A stretch of 64,000 nucleotides of DNA from Niastella populi (GTDB lineage: Bacteria; Bacteroidota; Bacteroidia; Chitinophagales; Chitinophagaceae): positions 29,052-93,051 of the forward strand of contig NZ_LWBP01000194.1 in assembly GCF_002078015.1 (NCBI RefSeq), given 5' to 3'. Positions 25,832 to 32,908 of the stretch are shown here, in pieces. Within the stretch, counting starts at the first letter, position 1; each line of letters begins with the position of its first letter. The notes beneath the pieces were generated by a model. The model did not search any database. It saw only the letters and a program-made list of their open reading frames with translations, and had not been told where the DNA came from. The position numbers and the translations under genes were made by a program.

Positions 25832-26239
25832 TCAGCCTGCTTTTTCTGCTGCGTTTCCGGAAGCATTATCTGCATTTGTTGTAGCAACAGCCGGTACCGG
25901 TTGAACCGCCCCTGGCGTCTCCTCCCCTGCTACCCAGCCCGAAGGCAAATAGCCTTTATACTTTTGCAGTACCGGGTTCATTTTCCTTTGCACCCATTTT
26001 GAAATGATCTCAAACACCAGAAAGCCAATGACAATGGAGATCGCCCATTCCATAAAGCTGAACGTTTGCTTATCAACAACCGTTCTTTTTGCGGTGAGTC
26101 CCCACAGGTTATTGAGACTGCGGGTGGTGAAAAAATGCGCAACCAAACGGGTTGATGCCATCCCAATGGCAAACCCTGTAAAATTGCCGATGTAGTTACT
26201 GTAAACGTATTGCAGGAACTTCTGGCTGGCTTGTTTCAT
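25832..26239 (-). CDS. Small membrane protein of unknown function
   Basis: A 135-residue protein with an amphipathic N-terminus, a possible membrane segment at about 18-35 (FTGFAIGMASTRLVAHFF), a clear membrane helix at about 63-81 (WAISIVIGFLVFEIISKWV) and an Ala/Pro/Thr-rich soluble tail. The start at 26239 (MKQASQKFL) is preferred because residues encoded upstream look noncoding. No family was recognised. It precedes nothing obvious in an operon; the SRPBCC gene lies 74 nt upstream on the same strand. Confidence 0.65.
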   Translation of the reverse strand: MKQASQKFLQYVYSNYIGNFTGFAIGMASTRLVAHFFTTRSLNNLWGLTAKRTVVDKQTFSFMEWAISIVIGFLVFEIISKWVQRKMNPVLQKYKGYLPSGWVAGEETPGAVQPVPAVATTNADNASGNAAEKAG

Positions 26240-26313
26240 AGCGTAAAGTTTGATGGTACCACAAAATAGTACCTTCTGCCCGCAATGGCCAGCATGTGTA
26301 AAAAATAACCATT

Positions 26314-26772
26314 TTACAGCACAACCATTCGGCGATGGCTGAATTCGAGCATTTTCTTTAGCTGTTTCAGGTTCCTGCGGCTGGTGTTCCTGATGGCAAG
26401 CGCCATAAACGGCGAGATCATTTTTGAAAATGAACGGGGAATGCCGCGGCTCCACACGGTCATACAGGTAGTGCGTTCATTGACGGCCTGCCATGCAACA
26501 ACCGTCTCCATTCGCATACTGCTGTTACGTGTTTTCACTACCAGCTTCTGACCGGGAATGATCTCCACAACTTCGGCTACGTATCGCTGATGACGGCGCA
26601 TGATGCGCTCATCGAAAACGATCTTTACGCCGGCCCGTAACGGTGTGTCGTGGTTCCATTCAACTGATTTGATATGGCTGCACCAACTGGGGGTATTGCC
26701 GGGGTCTGAAACATATTCGGCCACTAATTCCTTAGGGAGATTGATGATAATCTCGGTTCTTACGTCTACCAT
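26314..26772 (-). CDS. SRPBCC-family protein (START-like)
   Basis: A 152-residue SRPBCC/polyketide-cyclase-like protein. It opens with VRTEIIINLPKELVAEYVSDPGNTPSWCSHIKSVEW, typical of the family's first strand and helix, and continues with alternating strands and a C-terminal helix (about 118-146). These form a hydrophobic ligand-binding helix-grip fold. Ligand and role are unknown. It may be co-transcribed with the small membrane protein downstream. Confidence 0.85.
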   Translation of the reverse strand: MVDVRTEIIINLPKELVAEYVSDPGNTPSWCSHIKSVEWNHDTPLRAGVKIVFDERIMRRHQRYVAEVVEIIPGQKLVVKTRNSSMRMETVVAWQAVNERTTCMTVWSRGIPRSFSKMISPFMALAIRNTSRRNLKQLKKMLEFSHRRMVVL

Positions 26773-27173
26773 TATTTAATACGGTCTAAATAAATAATTC
26801 CTTTACAGGGGGGTCGGATGCGGCTTTCAAAATTCAATCGGAGATATTAATGCAGCATTGGAGGGCCAAATATAAATGTTTAAACAACACTAACCTCAAC
26901 AATTATCCGGTCCAATAAAGGTTCATGGTTTCTGGGGAAGATGGGTTGGGTTTATGGTTACCATAGTTTGCCGCCAGAAATAACGGAGCTCAAACCTCCT
27001 GCTGTTAATTTTGAAATCCGAACTGAAAACCACAAACCAAAAACTACAAACCACAAACCAAAAACGGGCTTTTAACAACCTGTTACAATTTGAAAATTAA
27101 TCACTTACCACCTACCCAGCCTTTCAAACCGGTGAACAGGCCATAAACTAAAAACCATAAACGATAAACTGAT
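26773..27173. repeat. Gap with AAACCAC and AACCATAAAC word repeats
   Basis: Some 400 nt between divergent genes. Words such as AAAACCACAAACC (27026-27062) and AAACTAAAAACCATAAAC (27145-27165) flank a nonrepetitive centre. Nothing else was recognised apart from the promoter box at 27174. Confidence 0.55.
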
Positions 27174-27181
27174 TATTTTTG
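27174..27181 (+). promoter_or_regulatory. TATTTTTG box five bases before the helicase start
   Basis: A perfect TAnnTTTG box ending 5 nt before ATG 27186, the same geometry as at 2866-2873. It implies a leaderless transcript, if used. No matching -33 TTTG is visible at the right distance, which weakens the call. Confidence 0.35.
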
Positions 27182-27185
27182 CCGG

Positions 27186-29090
27186 ATGGATTATTTCAAA
27201 AGCCTGCTGAACCTGCTGAAAACCGAACGTGAAGAGGACCGGGAATTATATCTGAAATTAAAACAAACTACCTCTGTTGCTCAACGCAGGGCCAATGGGC
27301 TTACCTGGTACCCTATTGCCATCCGCGACCAGGAAATGAGCCGCGGCGATTATCTTACCGTTGAAGTAGAACGCACCACCCACCACGATCTTATTCACCA
27401 GCTCCGTTTCGGAATGCCGGCGGTGCTTTTTTCAAACCACGATGCTGAAAACAATAAAATAGAAGGCACCATCACATTTGTGAATGGGAACAGGTTGAAA
27501 ATAACCCTGCGCACCGATGAGTTGCCCGACTGGGCCGGCGATGGCAAACTGGGCATCGATCTGTTGTTCGATGAAAACAGCTACGATGAAATGCAGAACG
27601 CCTGCAAACTGGCGGCGGCGGTGGCTGAAAAAACCGCCGAAGGTAAACTGGTACAAATTCTTACAGGAAATAAAGCACCTTCTTTTGAATCAATTCATGG
27701 CTGGGAACCGGGCCGTGGATTGAATACATCGCAACAGGCGGCGGTTACAAAGATCCTCGAGGCAAACGACCTGGCCATTGTACATGGCCCGCCGGGAACC
27801 GGTAAAACCACTACCCTGGTGCAGGCCATCAAAGCCATGATCAAAAGAGACAACAAACAGATCCTGGTTGTTGCCCCAAGCAATACGGCTGTTGACCTGC
27901 TGAGCGAAAAATTAAGCGATGAAGGACTGAACGTTTTACGCGTTGGTAACCCCGCCCGCGTTTCGGAACGGTTGCTGTCGCTGACGCTCGATTATAAAAT
28001 GGCCGGGCACAGCCATACAAAAGAAATAAAACGCCTGAAAAAACAGGCGGCCGCTTTTCTCGATATGGCGCATAAGTACAAACGCCATTTCGGTAAGGCC
28101 GAACGCGATCAGCGCAAGGCCCTGTTTACCGAAGCACGCAATATCATGAAGGAGGTAGACAATTCTGAACAATATATTATCAATGACCTGGTAGCCAAAG
28201 CGCAGGTAATTACCGCCACGCTGGTAGGCGCCAATCATTATACGGTAAGAAACCTGAAATTCAATACCGTGGTGATCGATGAGGCCGGACAGGCACTTGA
28301 ACCGGCCTGCTGGATCCCCATTTTAAAAGCGCAGAAAGTGGTACTGGCCGGCGACCACTGCCAGTTACCGCCAACCGTAAAAAGCGCCGAAGCGGCCAGG
28401 AACGGCCTGGCCACCACCCTGCTTGAAAAATGTGTAAAGCTGCATCCGGAAGCGGTTGTATTGCTGGAAGAACAGTACCGCATGAACGAAATGATCATGG
28501 GTTATTCCTCTTCCACGTTTTATGACGACCGCCTGAAAGCACATGCATCTGTAGCCAGGCATGTATTGTTCAATAACGACAATCCGCTGGTGTTTGTAGA
28601 TACCGCAGGGTGTGGTTTCGATGAAAAAACGGAGCAGACAAGCACTTACAATCCCGAAGAAGCGGCTTTTTTGTTCAGGCATCTTACCCAGCTGGTGTCG
28701 GCGCTTGACAGCCATTACAAACCGGATAACTTTCCCAGCATTGCCATTATTTCGCCGTACAAGCAACAGATCGATACACTGAAGGAACAATTCCAGAGCT
28801 CGCCGGCATTGCAGGTGTACGAACATAAGATCGCCATCAATACCATCGACAGCTTCCAGGGCCAGGAGCGGGATATTGTTTATATCAGCATGACGCGCAG
28901 CAATGCCGATAGCCGCATCGGGTTCTTAAGCGATATCCGCCGCATGAACGTAGCCATGACGCGGGCGCGAAAAAAACTCGTGATCATCGGTGACAGCGCC
29001 ACGCTTTCGCAATTCGATTTCTATTCCAATTTTATTACCTGGGCGCAGGACCGGAATGCCTATCAGAGCGCGTGGGAATTTGCAGAATAG
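27186..29090 (+). CDS. SF1 DNA/RNA helicase (IGHMBP2/Dna2-like)
   Basis: A 634-residue superfamily 1B helicase. An N-terminal beta domain (1-170) precedes the Walker A motif GPPGTGKTT (201-209), motif Ia APSNTAVD, the Walker B DEAG (about 365-368), GDHCQLPPTV (motif III, about 392-401), EQYRMN (motif IV), TIDSFQGQERDIVYIS (motif V) and NVAMTRARKKLVIIGD (motif VI). The layout matches the Bacteroidota IGHMBP2-like AAA proteins. It would unwind DNA or RNA with 5'-3' polarity; a specific role is not evident from its neighbours. It converges on the ABC transporter gene. Confidence 0.93.
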   Translation: MDYFKSLLNLLKTEREEDRELYLKLKQTTSVAQRRANGLTWYPIAIRDQEMSRGDYLTVEVERTTHHDLIHQLRFGMPAVLFSNHDAENNKIEGTITFVNGNRLKITLRTDELPDWAGDGKLGIDLLFDENSYDEMQNACKLAAAVAEKTAEGKLVQILTGNKAPSFESIHGWEPGRGLNTSQQAAVTKILEANDLAIVHGPPGTGKTTTLVQAIKAMIKRDNKQILVVAPSNTAVDLLSEKLSDEGLNVLRVGNPARVSERLLSLTLDYKMAGHSHTKEIKRLKKQAAAFLDMAHKYKRHFGKAERDQRKALFTEARNIMKEVDNSEQYIINDLVAKAQVITATLVGANHYTVRNLKFNTVVIDEAGQALEPACWIPILKAQKVVLAGDHCQLPPTVKSAEAARNGLATTLLEKCVKLHPEAVVLLEEQYRMNEMIMGYSSSTFYDDRLKAHASVARHVLFNNDNPLVFVDTAGCGFDEKTEQTSTYNPEEAAFLFRHLTQLVSALDSHYKPDNFPSIAIISPYKQQIDTLKEQFQSSPALQVYEHKIAINTIDSFQGQERDIVYISMTRSNADSRIGFLSDIRRMNVAMTRARKKLVIIGDSATLSQFDFYSNFITWAQDRNAYQSAWEFAE

Positions 29091-29092
29091 AA

Positions 29093-29267
29093 TACAGCCC
29101 CAAGCTGCAAGCCAAATACAGCCTAAAGCTGAAAGCCTAAGGCCGAAAGCTAAATACAGCTGCACGCTGCAAGCAACTACAGGAATACAGCTGCAAGCGT
29201 ATTCCACGTTGCCTTTTTGCCTTGTTGCCTTGTTGCCTTTTTGCCTTGTTGCCTTGTTGCCTCGTTA
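29093..29267. repeat. AAGCTGC heptamers and GGCAACAA octamers between convergent genes
   Basis: AATACAGCCCCAAGCTGCAAGCC-like words start 3 nt after the helicase stop. On the other side, (AAGGCAAC)n words, in minus sense, start 11 nt after the ABC gene stop (29210-29262). Two different word families thus meet between convergent genes, each oriented with its own gene. Confidence 0.75.
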
Positions 29268-31091
29268 TCAAGCGTCCTCCGTTTCCTCGAGGTATCTTTT
29301 CGCCTGCATATTATACAGGGCGGCATACTGTTTATCCAGTTGTATCAGTTCTTTATGCGAACCCATTTCGGTAATGCGGCCGTGCTCCATCAGGATGATC
29401 TTATCGGCATTCTTCACCGTACTGAAGCGATGTGAAATAAGAATGACCGTTTTACCTTCCATGTTCTTCTCAAGCGTTGTAAAGATCCTTTCTTCCGTTA
29501 CCGCATCGATGGATGCCGTGGGTTCATCGAGAATGGTTACCGCCGCATTGCGATAGAACATGCGCGCAACCGCCAGCCGCTGGTGCTGTCCCTTCGAAAG
29601 ATCGATACCACCGGCAAAGTCTTTCCAGATCAACTGATCATAATCTTTTATAAAATCATCGGCGCCGGAATACCGGGCCGCCTGCCGCAACTGCGCATCT
29701 TTATCATATTGCGAGACGCCATTGTCTTCTATTCTGCCCACGCTGATAGATTCGCGAATGGTGAGGTTATAAACCGGGAAATCCTGGAACAGGATACCCA
29801 ATGCGCTTTGCCAGTTATCGAGTTTGATATCTTTCAGGTTAATGCCGTTTATTAAAATATTCCCTTCGGTAGGATCATAAATACGGCAAAGCAGTTTAAT
29901 GAGTGTGGTCTTACCGGAACCGTTCACCCCAACGATGGCTATTTTTTCACCGGGTTTAATGGTAAAACTAAGGTCGCGTAACACCCAGGGCGTTTCGCCT
30001 TCCTCGGCCGGGTACCGAAAAGAAACCCGGTCGAATTCTATCAGCGGCGGTTGTTTAATGTCGATCACCACGCCGTTTTCTTTTGATACGATCCGCGGTG
30101 TTATATCGAACAGATCGAACCAGCGGGCGGCATACCGCGATGCTTCTTCCGCAACGGAAATACTTTCAATATAGCCGTTAACGGTTTGGTAGAACCGCGT
30201 ATAGGTACTGAACGCAAGCAATAATCCGCCAACGGCAATACCACCAGACAGCGCCTCTCTTGTCATCAATGCAATAGCGGCAAACAGGAACAACAAATAC
30301 CAAAGGCTCATGATGCTGTACGATATGGCTTTCTTCCGTTCGGCCCTGATGATCTTGTTGTTGAAATCCTCTTTCCTTTCTTTTACCTGCGCCTTTAACC
30401 AACCCTGCAGTTTCAGTAATATGACATCAACCGCTTTTTGCAGTTCTTCGAAATGCGATATGCGGTTCCGGATAAGCCGTTGATCGTTTATAGAGAACCG
30501 GCGGATGCGGAATACCTCCATGCTGTACTTATTGTAAAAGAAATACACGGGAGCCGCAGCCAGCACGGCAAATACAACCAGCCAGTAATTGAGCGACCAC
30601 AGAATGGTAATGGATGTTATAATACTGGCAAAATTATGCGATGAATTAAAAAAGAAATCCTGCAGGCCCAGCACACTGCCTGTACCCCATTCCTGCGCGC
30701 TGCGTAACAAATTCTGGTAAGAACTGCTTTCAATGGTACCGATATCGAGTTTGCCCTGCCGGTCTATTTTATACAGGTCGAGATTCAGCGTTTGCTGCAT
30801 GCGGAAGATCATACGGTAATGCCCGCCGAGGTTGCCTACAAAAAGCGGCACCAGGAACGACAAACCCAACAACACCGACGACCGTACCAGATCGCCTGTT
30901 TTACCTGTGCCCTGTTTTATTTTAATGATCTCATCGACGATTGATGCAAAACTGGTGAATTGCAGGTAAACGACAGCACCGCTGAAAATATTGATCAGGA
31001 TGAGGATGATCAGCAGCTTTCTGTTGGTGCGCCATGCAAAACCTATTGATTTGATGGCGATAGTGAACATATTCTGGTTGTTATTCTTCAT
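29268..31091 (-). CDS. ABC transporter, fused permease and ATPase (exporter type)
   Basis: A 607-residue half-transporter. The membrane domain (about 20-310) has five or six helices. The ATPase contains Walker A GVNGSGKTT (388-396), a Q-loop in ILFQDF, the signature LSKGQ (498-502, with Lys in place of the common Gly), Walker B VTILDEP (518-524) and the switch His in LISHRFSTV. It should act as a dimer exporting a lipid, peptide or drug. The signature substitution is mild and occurs in related exporters. It is divergent from the SDR-TetR pair. Confidence 0.92.
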   Translation of the reverse strand: MKNNNQNMFTIAIKSIGFAWRTNRKLLIILILINIFSGAVVYLQFTSFASIVDEIIKIKQGTGKTGDLVRSSVLLGLSFLVPLFVGNLGGHYRMIFRMQQTLNLDLYKIDRQGKLDIGTIESSSYQNLLRSAQEWGTGSVLGLQDFFFNSSHNFASIITSITILWSLNYWLVVFAVLAAAPVYFFYNKYSMEVFRIRRFSINDQRLIRNRISHFEELQKAVDVILLKLQGWLKAQVKERKEDFNNKIIRAERKKAISYSIMSLWYLLFLFAAIALMTREALSGGIAVGGLLLAFSTYTRFYQTVNGYIESISVAEEASRYAARWFDLFDITPRIVSKENGVVIDIKQPPLIEFDRVSFRYPAEEGETPWVLRDLSFTIKPGEKIAIVGVNGSGKTTLIKLLCRIYDPTEGNILINGINLKDIKLDNWQSALGILFQDFPVYNLTIRESISVGRIEDNGVSQYDKDAQLRQAARYSGADDFIKDYDQLIWKDFAGGIDLSKGQHQRLAVARMFYRNAAVTILDEPTASIDAVTEERIFTTLEKNMEGKTVILISHRFSTVKNADKIILMEHGRITEMGSHKELIQLDKQYAALYNMQAKRYLEETEDA

Positions 31092-31156
31092 TCATAAATA
31101 TTAGGGAGTCTCAGAGGTCAACAAAATACACCAAAAAAAGTTCACCCGGCGACGAA

Positions 31157-31188
31157 AGATGTGCCACACTTCGAAGTGCGGCACATCT
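31157..31188. repeat. GTGTGGCACAC-family palindrome, copy 3
   Basis: AGATGTGCCACACTT and AAGTGCGGCACATCT pair around a 2-nt centre with one mismatch. Unlike copies 1 and 2, it lies between two divergent gene starts, just upstream of the SDR promoter. Confidence 0.85.
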
Positions 31189-31199
31189 AAAATTTATTT

Positions 31200-31257
31200 G
31201 GAACATTCATTCCGATATACATACATTTGTACCGGAATGATCATTCCGTTATTATTC
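31200..31257 (+). promoter_or_regulatory. SDR-gene promoter with two GGAA-N6-TTCC operator-like sites
   Basis: A TTTG -33 box (31226-31229) and a TATTATTC -7-like box (31250-31257) are 20 nt apart. A perfect 16-bp palindrome, CGGAATGATCATTCCG (31233-31248), fills the spacer. A second site, GGAACATTCATTCC (31200-31213), stands 34 bp upstream. A third GGAA-N6-TTCC site lies before the TetR gene (32052-32065). The arrangement is that expected for steric repression by the TetR protein encoded downstream. Confidence 0.65.
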
Positions 31258-31285
31258 AAATCAAACAATTCTCAATCTATCAACC

Positions 31286-32035
31286 ATGAGTCGTTTAAAA
31301 AATAAAACCGCCCTTATTACCGGCGGCAACAGCGGAATTGGCCTGGCCACAGCCAAAGAATTTCTTGAACAGGGCGCCAATGTTATCATTACCGGCCGCA
31401 GTGCGGCAGCGCTTGAAAAGGCTAAGAAGGAGTTGAACGGACAGGTGCACACCATATTATCGAACGCCGGCAACCTGAACGATATTCGCAGCCTCGCCAA
31501 AGAAGTACAACAGATCACCCCGCATCTCGACGTATTATTTGTAAATGCCGGCATAGGAAAGTTCGCACCGGTTGAGGCAGTAACTGAAGAACATTTTGAC
31601 GAGCAGTTCAACACCAACGTAAAAGGCGCCTTCTTCACCATTCAGCAATTATTACCGGTGATCAAAGACGGCGGTTCCATCATCCTCAATACATCGGTAG
31701 CAGCCCACATGGGTATGGCCAGTTCTTCTATTTATTCAGCAACGAAAGCGGCGCTGCTCAACCTGGCGCGAACATTATCGACAGAACTGTTGCCCCGGAA
31801 GATCAGGGTAAATGCGATCAGTCCCGGCCCCATCGCTACGCCTATATTAGATAAAACCGGATTAACGGCCGAACAGGTTGAAGGCTTTAAATCGTCTATC
31901 CAGACACAGGTGCCTATCGGCCGTATGGGCGATCCGTCTGAAATTGCCAAAGTTGCCACCTTCTTCGCTTCCGATGATTCCTCGTTCGTACTGGGTACCG
32001 AGCTCATTGCCGACGGCGGAATGGTAACTTTATAA
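31286..32035 (+). CDS. SDR-family NAD(P)-dependent oxidoreductase
   Basis: A 249-residue classical short-chain dehydrogenase. The cofactor motif GGNSGIG is at 13-19, NAG at 87-89, and the catalytic Ser137, Tyr150 and Lys154 (YSATK) are in register. The C-terminal GTELIADGGM is the usual end. It should reduce or oxidise a small carbonyl or alcohol; many close relatives are induced by reactive electrophiles and paired with a TetR regulator, as here. The gene ends 41 nt before the TetR ATG. Confidence 0.95.
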   Translation: MSRLKNKTALITGGNSGIGLATAKEFLEQGANVIITGRSAAALEKAKKELNGQVHTILSNAGNLNDIRSLAKEVQQITPHLDVLFVNAGIGKFAPVEAVTEEHFDEQFNTNVKGAFFTIQQLLPVIKDGGSIILNTSVAAHMGMASSSIYSATKAALLNLARTLSTELLPRKIRVNAISPGPIATPILDKTGLTAEQVEGFKSSIQTQVPIGRMGDPSEIAKVATFFASDDSSFVLGTELIADGGMVTL

Positions 32036-32051
32036 AAATTGTGGTAATTTT

Positions 32052-32065
32052 GGAACGGGAATTCC
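32052..32065 (+). promoter_or_regulatory. Third operator-like site, GGAACGGGAATTCC
   Basis: The GGAA-N6-TTCC pattern of the SDR promoter sites recurs 11 bp before the TetR ATG, in the 41-nt gap between the two genes. It suggests autoregulation. The inner six bases differ from the other sites. Confidence 0.45.
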
Positions 32066-32076
32066 AATTTAACGCA

Positions 32077-32661
32077 ATGCCAAAGACAAAACAGTTTGAC
32101 GAAACGGAAGTGCTGGTAAAAGCCAGGGAGGTTTTTAGTGTAAAAGGATACAACGGTACTTCGATGGACGACCTGGTTAACGCCACCGGTTTAAGCCGTT
32201 CGAGCATCTACGATACTTTCGGTGATAAACATGGCCTGTTTTTGAAAAGCCTGAGCCATTATTGCACGTCCCAGGGGGATGAACTGCAAAACCTATGCGC
32301 CAAAACCGACAGTCCGAAGAAAAAGATCCGCGCCATTTTCGATTATACCTTAAAAAGCATCCTCACCGATAAAGAACGGAAGGGTTGCCTGATGGTGAAT
32401 GTGAGCATGGAACTGAACGCGGTGGACAGGGACGTGGCGGCTATTTCGCTTGCGAACATGGAAGATATGGAGCAAACGTTCAGCGCCCTGGTAAAAGAAG
32501 GCCAGGCCAAAGGGGAAATTTCGAAAAAGTTCTCCCCGAAAGCATTGGGCCGGTTGTTGTACAGCAATCTGATGGGGCTTCGCGTAAGCGGTATGAACCG
32601 TCCCGAACCCGATGCACTGAAGGAGATCGTCAAACTCGCGCTCTCGATACTCGATGAGTAA
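32077..32661 (+). CDS. TetR/AcrR-family transcriptional regulator
   Basis: A 194-residue TetR protein. The N-terminal helix-turn-helix contains VKAREVFSVKGYNGTSMDDLVNATGLSRSSIYDTFGDKHGLF (split here only by position, about 13-54). The C-terminal ligand domain is all helical and variable. ATG at 32077 was chosen because residues encoded upstream of it are not family-like. It probably represses the SDR gene and itself through the GGAA-N6-TTCC sites. The stop overlaps TAACGCTGAACGC repeat words. Confidence 0.93.
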   Translation: MPKTKQFDETEVLVKAREVFSVKGYNGTSMDDLVNATGLSRSSIYDTFGDKHGLFLKSLSHYCTSQGDELQNLCAKTDSPKKKIRAIFDYTLKSILTDKERKGCLMVNVSMELNAVDRDVAAISLANMEDMEQTFSALVKEGQAKGEISKKFSPKALGRLLYSNLMGLRVSGMNRPEPDALKEIVKLALSILDE

Positions 32662-32733
32662 CGCTGAACGCAAATACCTGATATTCCAGGCATACTTTGT
32701 TTTCAAATACCTCGCGATCGGAGGTAAACATAC

Positions 32734-32790
32734 AAAAACGCTTAACGTTGACAGTTTCCCTTCGGAAGCAATTCGCGTTAAGCGTTTTTT
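32734..32790 (+). terminator. Terminator-like hairpin after the TetR gene
   Basis: AAAAACGCTTAACG pairs with CGTTAAGCGTTTTTT across a loop of about 26 nt, and the second arm ends in TTTTTT. The arms are AACGCTT words of the heptamer family used at 7892-7996, so a word repeat has become a functional-looking terminator. It is followed by TTGTTCAG words (32793-32816). Confidence 0.7.
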
Positions 32791-32855
32791 AGTTGTTCAG
32801 TTGTTCAGTTGTTCAGTTGCCGGCGTGCCTACTCCGACCTCATCGGGGTAGTTCT

Positions 32856-32903
32856 GTTAACCAGTCAACCCGTCAACTCGTTAACCAGTCAACCCGTCAA
32901 CTC
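32856..32903. repeat. Exact 24-bp tandem duplication of GTTAACCAGTCAAC words
   Basis: Two perfect 24-bp copies (32856-32879 and 32880-32903), each made of three octamers of the GTTGACGAGTTAAC family. In minus sense the tract begins 5 nt after the kinase stop. Confidence 0.9.
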
Positions 32904-32908
32904 CTCAC

